Source: Peptoniphilus_A harei_B (GTDB lineage Bacteria; Bacillota; Clostridia; Tissierellales; Peptoniphilaceae). Taken from it: 64,000 nt of DNA. The stretch covers positions 1 through 64,000 of the forward strand of contig JAWGHR010000001.1 of the NCBI GenBank assembly GCA_032560695.1, given 5' to 3'. The notes under the pieces were generated by a model. The model had not been told where the DNA came from, did no database searches, and saw only the letters and a list, made by a program, of their open reading frames with translations. Positions 7,384 through 16,014 of the stretch are shown piece after piece (position 1 is the first letter of the stretch; each line of letters begins with the position of its first letter). The position numbers and the translations under genes are program-made.

Positions 7384-9177
7384 ATGGAACTTAAAACTCA
7401 TGATAAAAGATTACAACTTACTAATGGAGATTTTCAAAGGTTAGTTAAGGCTAGAAAGCCAGCTGGTATTGAAGAAAAATCTGCTTACTTAGTAGGAACA
7501 GGAATTGCATCACTTACTGCAGCTTGTTTCTTAATTAGAGATGCTCACATGGAAGGTAAAAAAATTACTTTCTTAGAACAATTAGATATCCCTGGTGGTT
7601 CACTTGACGGTGAATACATGGATACTAGAGGATATGTTGCTCGTGGTGGTAGAGAAACTGGAGCTCACTTCGAATGTCTATGGGATATTTGGAGTTCAAT
7701 CCCAAGCTTAGAAGACCCAGAAATAAGTATTCTTGACTCTTATTTCTACACTAACTACGACGATCCAAACTTTAGTAATTGTCGTATCACTCATAAACAA
7801 GGTGAACGTTATGACGATGGTAAATTTAACCTAACTCAAGATCAAGTTAAAGAAATTGCAGAACTTTGCATGACTAAGGATGAACTACTTGAAGATAAGG
7901 CTATAGAAGATATTTTCTCAGATGGACTTTTAAACTCAGACTTCTGGACTTATTGGAGAACAATGTTTGCCTTTGAAAATTGGCATTCTGCTCTAGAAAT
8001 GAAATTATATCTAAATCGTTTTATGCACCACGTTGGAGGACTTACAAATTTATCTGCCCTTAGATTTACAAGATATGACCAATACAATTCAATTGTAAAA
8101 CCAATGGTTAAATATCTTGAAAATCACGGATGTAAATTCCAATACAACATTAAGGTTACTGATGTTGACTTTGATATTTCAGAAAATAGAAAAGTAGCAA
8201 CAAAAATCATAGCTGAAGATAAAGATGGAAATGACAAGTCTATTGACTTAACAGAAAATGATCTTTTATTTATAACTAACGGATCTATGACAGAAAACTC
8301 ATCTTATGGTGATGACAACACACCAGCAGAACTTAGTGACGAACAAACTGGTTGCTGGGAAATGTGGAAAAACATTGCTAAAAAATCCGATGACTTTGGT
8401 AACCCTGAAGTATTCTGCTCAGATGTAGAAAAGAGTAACTGGGAGTCTTGTACAGTAACTTGCCACGATGAATCAGTTCCAAAATATATTGAAAAGATTA
8501 CAAAGAGAAGCCCTTATGGTGGAAAAACTGTAACAGGTGGTATTGTAACATGTGTTGACTCAAGCTGGTTAATGTCTTGGACAATTAATAGACAAGGCCA
8601 ATATCCAGAACAACCTGAAAATGATGTATGTGTTTGGGTTTACGGTTTATTCACAGATGTTGAAGGTGACTACATCAAGAAGAAAATGAGAGATTGTACT
8701 GGTAAGGAAATTACAAAAGAATGGCTATACCACATTGGCGTACCTGTAAATGAAATTGATGCCCTTGCTGAAACATGTACAGCAGTACCTGTAATGATGC
8801 CATATATCACAGCTCAATTTATGCCAAGGAAAGCAGGCGATAGACCTTATGTAGTTCCAAAGGGTGGAGTTAACTTTGCTTTCTTAGGACAATTTGCAGA
8901 AACTCTAGATGATCCAGGAAGAGATACAGTATTCACAACAGAATATTCTGGTAGAACAGCAATGGAAGCAGTTTATGTGCTTTGTGGAGTAGAAAAGGCT
9001 GTTCCAGAAGTTTTCGCATCAAGATATGATTTAAGATACCTTCTAAACGGAATGGTTGCATTATCAGATGGTGAAAAACCACATCTTCCACTTTCACCAC
9101 TACAAAAGATGAAAGTTGCAAAACTTATTAAAGGTACAGATATAGAAGAAATGTTAAAAGAATTTAATATAATCTAA
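7384..9177 (+). CDS. ohyA: Oleate hydratase (FAD-dependent, MCRA family)
   Basis: A 597-residue enzyme that adds water to the cis-9 double bond of oleate to give 10-hydroxystearate. The N-terminal dinucleotide fold is YLVGTGIASLTAACFLI (about residues 35-51), followed by the family motif RGGRETGAHFECLWD near 85-100 and later GGVNFAFLGQFAE close to the C-terminus. Length and motifs fit OhyA. In other Gram-positive bacteria it detoxifies host unsaturated fatty acids at the membrane. AAGGAGG precedes the ATG. A TetR gene lies immediately upstream and a terminator follows. Confidence 0.95.
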   Translation: MELKTHDKRLQLTNGDFQRLVKARKPAGIEEKSAYLVGTGIASLTAACFLIRDAHMEGKKITFLEQLDIPGGSLDGEYMDTRGYVARGGRETGAHFECLWDIWSSIPSLEDPEISILDSYFYTNYDDPNFSNCRITHKQGERYDDGKFNLTQDQVKEIAELCMTKDELLEDKAIEDIFSDGLLNSDFWTYWRTMFAFENWHSALEMKLYLNRFMHHVGGLTNLSALRFTRYDQYNSIVKPMVKYLENHGCKFQYNIKVTDVDFDISENRKVATKIIAEDKDGNDKSIDLTENDLLFITNGSMTENSSYGDDNTPAELSDEQTGCWEMWKNIAKKSDDFGNPEVFCSDVEKSNWESCTVTCHDESVPKYIEKITKRSPYGGKTVTGGIVTCVDSSWLMSWTINRQGQYPEQPENDVCVWVYGLFTDVEGDYIKKKMRDCTGKEITKEWLYHIGVPVNEIDALAETCTAVPVMMPYITAQFMPRKAGDRPYVVPKGGVNFAFLGQFAETLDDPGRDTVFTTEYSGRTAMEAVYVLCGVEKAVPEVFASRYDLRYLLNGMVALSDGEKPHLPLSPLQKMKVAKLIKGTDIEEMLKEFNII

Positions 9178-9212
9178 TTATTAATAATAGATTATAAAAA
9201 GTTAAAAATTTG

Positions 9213-9238
9213 GGGCGGTTTAAAATCGCCCTTTTTTT
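9213..9238 (+). terminator. Terminator of oleate hydratase
   Basis: GGGCG (9213-9217) pairs with CGCCC (9227-9231), extended by weaker pairs, followed by a run of seven T residues. Confidence 0.85.
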
Positions 9239-9263
9239 AACTTGAATATTAGGGAGGATTCTC

Positions 9264-11342
9264 ATGAAGAATAACAACTTGGATAAGCAAGCTATACCTA
9301 CTTTAGAAGAAATTCAAAGATTATACGAAGATGTCTTAAGAGAAGGTGGGACTGAAGAAGAATTTTCTAAAGTAGAATCAGGAGAATTTTTTAAAAACTT
9401 TAGAAAATATGAAGAAAAATCAGATAGTATAAGACAGGAAAATCACTTAATAAAGAAATACCAAGATTTTTTTAAAGAAGAGAGAAATAAACAAAGAAAA
9501 ATAATAGAAGAACTTGAAAACTTAATTGAATATGAAAAGTTTTTCTTGGAGTTGGAGAGAAATAAGAGTAAGGAATTATATAATAGTAATTTTTTCGGAA
9601 GCACACCAGCCACTAGATACAGGGTAAATAAAATAAAAGAATATGAGAGAAAATTAAAAGAGATTATAAACTCATCACCTGATGCTTGGGAGTTTTATAA
9701 TCATAGACAACTAATGGAAGATATTGAGACTGGTTACAACAAGGGTCTTGTAGAGGTTAAGTATGTGGTTGACGCAAAGAAAAAAATTATAAGTTCTTTG
9801 AAGCAAGGCACCCCTGTATATATAATTGGTCATCTAGGCAGTGGTAAGACTCAAATAGCAAGAGAAGCAGCTATTGAATTTACACTAGGAAATATTATCC
9901 AAAAAGAATTAGAAGAAGATTTAGAAAATTGGTTTTTAAAAAATACTAATGCTAATGAAGAAGAGGCTATCGAAAAATTTAAAGAACTAAGAAAAGTTAA
10001 ACTTAAGCACTATAAAAATCTTTTAAGAGAAGGTAATCGTGAAGAAGTAGAGGCAATCTATCCATACTTTATTTCTGGATCCTACAACCTAACTTATGAA
10101 GATATGTTTGTTGAAAAGACACTTTCTCTTGAGAAAGCTTCTTCAAGTGAAAGTAATTTGGAACTAATTGATGAAGTTGTTGACCAATACTTTAGCTGGA
10201 CTAAAGCTCATGGTAGAGACTTAGAAAATCTAGATTCTGAAAAACAAGACCTTATTAAGTCTAAACTTTGGGATAGTATTTCTGATATTTTTATAGCTAG
10301 AAACACAACTTACGGAACTGTAGTTAAGAAGATTGAAAGAGAAATTTTGTTGGCAGTTAAAAATGGGAGACCTGTTATTATAGATGAACTTAACACTATT
10401 GCCATGCAAAACTTAATTGGTCTTAATGACATCCTTCAAAGTAAAATTGGATCTAAGGCCTATGTTACAGGTATTGGTCCAGTGAAAATAAAAAAAGGAT
10501 TTGGTCTCATAGGAACAGGAAACCTATCAACAGAATCTGTAAGCTATGAAGGAACAAATGAACTAAATCCAGCTTTTAAATCTCGTTTCCAAACAATAGA
10601 ATATAATTATGTAAATCAGAATACTATTGGTTCCTTAAAAAATCAAAGTGACAATAAGAAAAATGAATTATTCAGAATATTACTTGTGAGACTTGCAGAT
10701 AACAATGGAAACCTCCATCTCCCAACTCCTAGAAGGACCTTAGAAGAAATATTTAGACTCTCACAACTTTCAAGAGTGACACAAGAAGTATTTATGGGAA
10801 AACTAATATCCGAAGAAAGTGAAAACTCATCAGAAGATATTCCTGAACTTAAAGAATCAGTTTTATCACTTAGAAATATTTTAAGAGTTTTAGATAATTG
10901 GAATCTTGGAGAAGAAAAAGACTTGAGTCTGGCCTTATGGGATGGATTCATTAGTTCTATAACAAGTCCACAAGATCAAGCCTATATCCTATCTCAAGCT
11001 GTGCGATTTGGTTTCTTTAAAGAATCTGAAGGATGGACAATTAAAAACCAAAATCTTGGAAAAGTAACTTTAGGATATGATGAGATAAGAACTAGGCCTT
11101 ATGAATATACAAGAGGGGAAACTGAATCTTTATCATACCTTGACTTAATCAGGATTTTATTTGGTCCTCAACCAAAAAGGGAAAAATTACCAGATTATTT
11201 TAAAGATTTTATTAATGATATCAAGGATAAAGATAATATTTCTATTGAAGAGTATGAAGATTTAAATAAAAGATTAAATAAGTTAGAACACTCTAAATTT
11301 CTCTTAGATTATTTAATAGACTTAGGAAAAGAAGGAAAATGA
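9264..11342 (+). CDS. MoxR-like AAA+ ATPase
   Basis: A 692-residue cytosolic AAA+ protein, longer than classical MoxR (about 330). Residues 1-150 are charged and helical, probably coiled coil. Walker A is GHLGSGKT (189-196), Walker B is PVIIDELN with D374/E375, and the GTGNLSTES segment is a sensor-1-like asparagine. An insertion of about 150 residues separates Walker A from Walker B. The C-terminal part contains the FKSRFQTIEYNYV arginine-finger-like region and a helical lid. GGGAGG precedes the ATG. The next gene overlaps by four bases (ATGA), so this is the first gene of a MoxR/propeller/VWA operon. MoxR ATPases remodel partners presented by VWA proteins. Confidence 0.85.
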   Translation: MKNNNLDKQAIPTLEEIQRLYEDVLREGGTEEEFSKVESGEFFKNFRKYEEKSDSIRQENHLIKKYQDFFKEERNKQRKIIEELENLIEYEKFFLELERNKSKELYNSNFFGSTPATRYRVNKIKEYERKLKEIINSSPDAWEFYNHRQLMEDIETGYNKGLVEVKYVVDAKKKIISSLKQGTPVYIIGHLGSGKTQIAREAAIEFTLGNIIQKELEEDLENWFLKNTNANEEEAIEKFKELRKVKLKHYKNLLREGNREEVEAIYPYFISGSYNLTYEDMFVEKTLSLEKASSSESNLELIDEVVDQYFSWTKAHGRDLENLDSEKQDLIKSKLWDSISDIFIARNTTYGTVVKKIEREILLAVKNGRPVIIDELNTIAMQNLIGLNDILQSKIGSKAYVTGIGPVKIKKGFGLIGTGNLSTESVSYEGTNELNPAFKSRFQTIEYNYVNQNTIGSLKNQSDNKKNELFRILLVRLADNNGNLHLPTPRRTLEEIFRLSQLSRVTQEVFMGKLISEESENSSEDIPELKESVLSLRNILRVLDNWNLGEEKDLSLALWDGFISSITSPQDQAYILSQAVRFGFFKESEGWTIKNQNLGKVTLGYDEIRTRPYEYTRGETESLSYLDLIRILFGPQPKREKLPDYFKDFINDIKDKDNISIEEYEDLNKRLNKLEHSKFLLDYLIDLGKEGK

Positions 11343-12544
11343 AGTTCTCTATTAATACAAAAGAATTTGAAGAAAATTTAATAAAATTAAGAGAAGAATT
11401 AAATAATAGTTTACTAAAAGGCAAGAAAGTAAGTGATGATTTCGAAGATGAATTATTTGAGCTCGAAAAAAAGCAAGAGGAAATGGAGAAAGAACTACTG
11501 TCCTATTATAGGACTTATAGTGACAATATCTATAAAAGTAAGATTGAAATCACTCCAATAAAGTTAGAAGGTTCTTTTAACTCTGAATCTTATTTAAAAT
11601 CCTCTTTAAAAATTGATGAAAAGATATTTTTATTTTCCTATATAAACCAAAAACTTCATTTTGCTAGGATACTTGATGAAGGCGTTGAAAGAATAGAATT
11701 AAGTCAAGCTGTTAAAAACTTTGAAGACCTTATTATTTATATGAAAAAAATTAATGATAATAAAATTTTAGCTTTTTCCATAAGTGGGGGAATTTATATC
11801 TTAAGCTATGAAGATATTGACAATGTTTTTGAGAATATTAATAGCATAAAGATATATAAATTTAAAACATATTTTAAGGGATTTGAAAATGTGATTGAAT
11901 TAGGAAATAATAAATTTTTATTACAGTCTTTGAAAAGTGACCTTACAGTATTAGAATTTAATGAAGACTATTCTGACTTTAATCTTATTATTGAGGAGGA
12001 GATTTCCATAGAAGAAGATGAAATATCTTCTTTAGTGGGAATAGGAGACTCAAAATTTTTAATGGGAACTAGAGAGGGCTTCCTCTTAGAAGGAGAATAC
12101 AAAACAGATCATATTAGCGTGAAGGAAAAGATAAAAATCTTTGAGGGACCTCTTAATAAATTATGGATTTTAGAAAATTTCAATCTTCAAAAAGAATATT
12201 GTGCTTGTTTAGGAAATGATGGAAACTTTGCTCTCTTTAATTTCAAAAAAAATAAAATTATAAAATTAAAGAGTGAAAAAATTGTGGGAAAGCTTTTTGA
12301 AATAAAAAGCAAGAATGGAACTAGTATCTTCTTAAGTGAAGACGGACTTGTATATATTCTTGAAGAAAAAATGGGAGAATGGGAGTTAAATAAGGACTTA
12401 AGGAAATCTGACCTTTTTATTGTAAATATAATAGCAAAAGATTCATCATCTTATTTGAGCCTTGATATTTATGGTAATTTTTCAAATATTAAAATAGACC
12501 ACTTGGATTCAATTAAAAAATTATATAATCTAGAATTATTCTAA
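11339..12544 (+). CDS. Coiled-coil plus beta-propeller-like protein of MoxR-VWA operon
   Basis: A 401-residue protein I cannot assign to a named family. Residues 1-60 are a charged coiled coil. From about residue 75 onward there are repeated units of 45-55 residues with the pattern hydrophobic strand, turn (GNNKF, GDSKF, GNDGN, SEDGL, DIYGN), strand, as expected of a beta-propeller with roughly six or seven blades. No signal peptide or membrane segment. It is translationally coupled to the ATPase upstream (ATGA) and lies 14 bases before the VWA gene. It is probably the adaptor or substrate-recognition subunit; published MoxR-VWA systems include a propeller partner (bpX), to which this may correspond. 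Confidence 0.6.
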   Translation: MKFSINTKEFEENLIKLREELNNSLLKGKKVSDDFEDELFELEKKQEEMEKELLSYYRTYSDNIYKSKIEITPIKLEGSFNSESYLKSSLKIDEKIFLFSYINQKLHFARILDEGVERIELSQAVKNFEDLIIYMKKINDNKILAFSISGGIYILSYEDIDNVFENINSIKIYKFKTYFKGFENVIELGNNKFLLQSLKSDLTVLEFNEDYSDFNLIIEEEISIEEDEISSLVGIGDSKFLMGTREGFLLEGEYKTDHISVKEKIKIFEGPLNKLWILENFNLQKEYCACLGNDGNFALFNFKKNKIIKLKSEKIVGKLFEIKSKNGTSIFLSEDGLVYILEEKMGEWELNKDLRKSDLFIVNIIAKDSSSYLSLDIYGNFSNIKIDHLDSIKKLYNLELF

Positions 12545-12558
12545 AGGGAGGGAGATAA

Positions 12559-14484
12559 ATGTTTGGAATTAATAAGGAATCCTTAGATGAAGGAAAATTA
12601 AAAAAAGAATCCCAAGAAAATCTCAAAAGTTTTATAGAAAAACAAAAGCAATCTCTCTCTACCTTTACAAGAGAACCAGGACTTAGGTACATTGGATTAG
12701 AAAAACTAGAAAAATTCTCTTTTAAGCCCAAGGAAGGAGTACTTTATCTACCTTTATCAGTTTTTATTGAAGAGGATCTAGATAACAATGAAGTATTGTG
12801 GCATATCTACTATGAATTGGCCCTTTATCCAGATTGGAAGAAAAATGCGATTTTATATTTAGAAAGAGAAAAAGCTTGGAAAAATGAAATAGACCAAATG
12901 ACTTTTTATATATATATAAAAGTTAATGAGCTTTTAGAAGAAGACAATAAAATCGAGAAAAAATACTTGAGAGAGTATGTAAAAAAAGAAATTTTAGATT
13001 TTTTATTTGAAATTGATAAATACACAAGGTTTTTAAGAGTTCTTGAATCTTGTCCTCAGTATAGAGATGAAGAAGAAAAGGGAAAAATCTTAAATTATAT
13101 GAAAGAGACAAAAGATAAGGAAGAATTATTTTCCGACCTAAACCATCATGGATTTTCCAAGAGTTTTTTATTCTATAGTCTCTACAAGGACGATGAAAAT
13201 TATAAATCTAAAATATTAGAAAAATTTGATTCAAAAGTCTTATCTAAATCTATTTATGAATTTTTAAAAAAGGAACTTATAAAAGAAATTAATGAGGATC
13301 AAGGAATAGTAGAAAGAGATCCTCTAATAAAAGCTTTTATATATCCAAGTTTTAAAAAATTTTGGTTAGAAGAAATTGATTCCATGACAACTAGGTCTAG
13401 CGATGGCGAAAATAATGGAGAAAAGTTCTTTGAAGAAAGTCAAGATGAATCTCAAGGAAGTAAACTTGAGTCTAGTAGGGAAGATGTAGAAGAAAGTTTA
13501 AAAGAACTTATAAATCAAGAACCTAAAAATATATCTTCTCTTGATGAATTTGATGAATCTGACTTAAAGTCCTATGGAATAAGTGAAGATGAAATTGATC
13601 TATATAATTTTTACCTAAACAAAACAAAAACACAGAGAGAAGAGATGCGTAAGTTTTGGAAAAAATTAATTGGATCAGCAAAAAAAGAAATAAATGTAGA
13701 AAAGAATAGACAAGCAAAAGGGAAGATCAATGTAAATGATTTAATTTATAGTTTTCCAGACTTTGTTGAGGCAGAGCAAAGAGGAAATTATAAGAATCTT
13801 AAAATTTTTGATAAAAACTTCTTAGAGTCACAAAATAAATTATTACCAGAAAAAATAGAAATTTCATTCCTAATAGACAACTCTGGTTCAATGAATAAAG
13901 AAAAAATTGAAGCAACTAGAAAAACTCTAGCAGTTAGTCTTTTATCTATCCAAGATTTTAATAGATACTTGCAAATTGAAGCAGGAAAGACTAACCAAAA
14001 AATTGAAGTTTTAACAGAGTCTTGGTTCTTTGGGAAAAGTCATTATAAAATTAAGGATTTTGACGATACCAATGATTTAGAAAAAAGTAAAATAATTTCT
14101 TCCATTGTCAAGGTTGATGCAAGTGATGGGACAACAGATGACGGATCCTGTCTTAGAGAAATCTATAAAAATATAAGCCCTGAGCAAAAAAGAAGAATAA
14201 AATCTAAAAAAGAATATAAAATAATTTTTGAAATAACTGATGGTGCCTCCACTTTTCCTGGAGCAACAAAAGAAATTGTTAAAAAGTTAGTGAACGAAGA
14301 CGTAGAAATTTATGCAATTCAAATAGGTAAAATCTCACACATTGATACTAAAACCTTTAATTATATTTGGAATGACTCCTTCAAATATCCTCACGGAATT
14401 ATCTTAGGAGAAGAGGTCCACAAATTAACAGAAGAACTTTTAAAAGTTGTCAAAAAAAATTTGAAGTCTATTTTTCATTCATAA
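12559..14484 (+). CDS. VWA-domain protein paired with MoxR-like ATPase
   Basis: A 641-residue protein. The C-terminal third is a von Willebrand A domain with an intact MIDAS: DNSGS at 440-444, the threonine in DGTTDDGS near 525, and the aspartate of ITDGAS at 561. Residues 60-290 are helical, with WHIYYELALYPDW at about 94-106 resembling the N-terminal metallopeptidase-like region of some VWA proteins but lacking HExxH. A very acidic, Ser-rich linker spans about 275-330. AAGGGAGGGAG precedes the ATG. Third gene of the operon; it likely binds Mg2+ and presents targets to the MoxR ATPase, as in CobN-S-T and RavA-ViaA type pairs. Confidence 0.8.
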   Translation: MFGINKESLDEGKLKKESQENLKSFIEKQKQSLSTFTREPGLRYIGLEKLEKFSFKPKEGVLYLPLSVFIEEDLDNNEVLWHIYYELALYPDWKKNAILYLEREKAWKNEIDQMTFYIYIKVNELLEEDNKIEKKYLREYVKKEILDFLFEIDKYTRFLRVLESCPQYRDEEEKGKILNYMKETKDKEELFSDLNHHGFSKSFLFYSLYKDDENYKSKILEKFDSKVLSKSIYEFLKKELIKEINEDQGIVERDPLIKAFIYPSFKKFWLEEIDSMTTRSSDGENNGEKFFEESQDESQGSKLESSREDVEESLKELINQEPKNISSLDEFDESDLKSYGISEDEIDLYNFYLNKTKTQREEMRKFWKKLIGSAKKEINVEKNRQAKGKINVNDLIYSFPDFVEAEQRGNYKNLKIFDKNFLESQNKLLPEKIEISFLIDNSGSMNKEKIEATRKTLAVSLLSIQDFNRYLQIEAGKTNQKIEVLTESWFFGKSHYKIKDFDDTNDLEKSKIISSIVKVDASDGTTDDGSCLREIYKNISPEQKRRIKSKKEYKIIFEITDGASTFPGATKEIVKKLVNEDVEIYAIQIGKISHIDTKTFNYIWNDSFKYPHGIILGEEVHKLTEELLKVVKKNLKSIFHS

Positions 14485-14499
14485 TTTAAAATTCATAAA

Positions 14500-14533
14500 A
14501 ATCTCTTGGTTTATAAAAGCCGAGAGATTTTTT
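14500..14533 (+). terminator. Terminator of the MoxR-VWA operon
   Basis: AATCTCTTGG (14500-14509) pairs with CCGAGAGATT (14520-14529, one G-U pair) and is followed by TTTTTT. It closes the three-gene operon. Confidence 0.8.
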
Positions 14534-14714
14534 GCCTTTTATGGCCTAAAATAATAGTATGTCTTTATTTTGGAGACTTTACATTTAATTATTTATGAGA
14601 ATTTTAAAGTAAGCAGGGAAATATAAAGCTTCATAAAACTAGTAAATTTGAAATATAATATCATTGTGGTAATATATAAGGGTTAATAAATTGAAAGAAG
14701 ATTAAGGAGAACAA

Positions 14715-15956
14715 ATGAATAAGAAAACCATAAGCATAATACTGGCCTATGTTGGCGTACTTACAGGAGCAGGCCTTGCCAGTGGTCAAGAAATTATGCA
14801 GTACTTTATTTCCTTTGGTAAGCCAGGTCTTTTTGGCCTAGTAGCAATTGGAATACTTCACATTTTTGTGGGTGGAATTATACTTCAACTGGGAAGCCAC
14901 TTTATAGCTGAAAGTCACATAGACGTTTTAGAAGAAGTTTCAGAAAAATTCGTAACAAAGTTTATGGATTTTGCCTTGCTTCTAAATTGTTTTTTAATGG
15001 GATTTGTAATGATAGCAGGAGCTGGCTCCAATTTAAATCAACAATTTGGACTAGCAACTTGGGTTGGATCACTAATTTGCACAATATTAATTATTGTAGT
15101 GGGAATGATGGACTTTGAAAAGGTAACTAAGGTAATTGGAGTTTTTACTCCACTAATTTTAGTTTTTACTTTAATAGGAGGATTTCACACAATAATAAAT
15201 GCAAACCCAGATTTTAATGCCTTAGATGCCCTTGGCAAATCAATACCATCATCTTTACCCAATGTTGCCATTTCAACTATAAACTATTTTGGACTTTGTA
15301 TGATTTCAAGTATTTCTATGGCCTTTGTACTAGGTGGTACTAGGACAGACTCATCTCAAGCAAGAGTTGGGGGAATGCTAGGTGGTAGTCTTGTTGCAAT
15401 ATTAACAGGGCTAGTTGGAATCACAATATTTTTAGGCCTTAATGACGTTATGGATGCAGACATTCCAATGCAAATAATACTAAATAACATTAATCCATAC
15501 TTGGGACTTGCTATGTCCTTAGTAATCTTTGGAATGATATTTAATACAGCAATTTCATTGTTCTACTCAGCAGCAAGAAGACTTTCTCTTACAGAAGAAA
15601 AATTCAAAAGAAATCTAGTAATTTTCACCCTACTAGGATTTGGACTTTCTTTTATGGGATTCAAAAAACTAATGGCAATTCTTTATCCTATACTTGGTTT
15701 TTTAGGAACTGCGCTAATTATAATTTTAATTGTCGCCTGGTTTAAAGAGAGAGACTCAATAAAATCTGAAAGCAAAAAACGTGACCAGATAGAAGAACTC
15801 ACAAGAAAAAAACTAGACGATGATGAAGAATTTAGTAGAAAAGATGAACAAAAATTAGATAGGCTGGCAGAGGCATCTATTATCGATGACGATAAGATTA
15901 AAGAGGCTGTAGAAGAAGAAATAGAAGAAGAGATGGAAGAAGAAAACGATAATTAA
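14715..15956 (+). CDS. YkvI-family membrane transporter
   Basis: A 413-residue protein with about ten hydrophobic segments over residues 1-345. The first helix carries GVLTGAGLASGQEIMQYF, the signature of the YkvI branch of the APC/LeuT-like superfamily. Homologues are predicted amino-acid or choline-type transporters without proven substrates. The last 65 residues form a very acidic, charged cytoplasmic tail ending EEEIEEEMEEENDN, longer than is usual for the family. AAGGAG precedes the ATG. It is monocistronic, with a promoter-like TTGAAA region about 50 bases upstream, and converges on the DUF853 gene. Confidence 0.8.
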   Translation: MNKKTISIILAYVGVLTGAGLASGQEIMQYFISFGKPGLFGLVAIGILHIFVGGIILQLGSHFIAESHIDVLEEVSEKFVTKFMDFALLLNCFLMGFVMIAGAGSNLNQQFGLATWVGSLICTILIIVVGMMDFEKVTKVIGVFTPLILVFTLIGGFHTIINANPDFNALDALGKSIPSSLPNVAISTINYFGLCMISSISMAFVLGGTRTDSSQARVGGMLGGSLVAILTGLVGITIFLGLNDVMDADIPMQIILNNINPYLGLAMSLVIFGMIFNTAISLFYSAARRLSLTEEKFKRNLVIFTLLGFGLSFMGFKKLMAILYPILGFLGTALIIILIVAWFKERDSIKSESKKRDQIEELTRKKLDDDEEFSRKDEQKLDRLAEASIIDDDKIKEAVEEEIEEEMEEENDN

Positions 15957-15958
15957 AA

Positions 15959-16003
15959 TAAAGACTGGAGAGTTTATAAACTTCATCCAGTCTTTTTTAA
16001 TTT
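15959..16003. terminator. Bidirectional terminator
   Basis: AAAGACTGGA pairs with TCCAGTCTTT and is followed by T residues on the plus strand. It separates the convergent YkvI and DUF853 genes and may serve both. Confidence 0.75.
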
Positions 16004-16014
16004 GATAATTTAAT

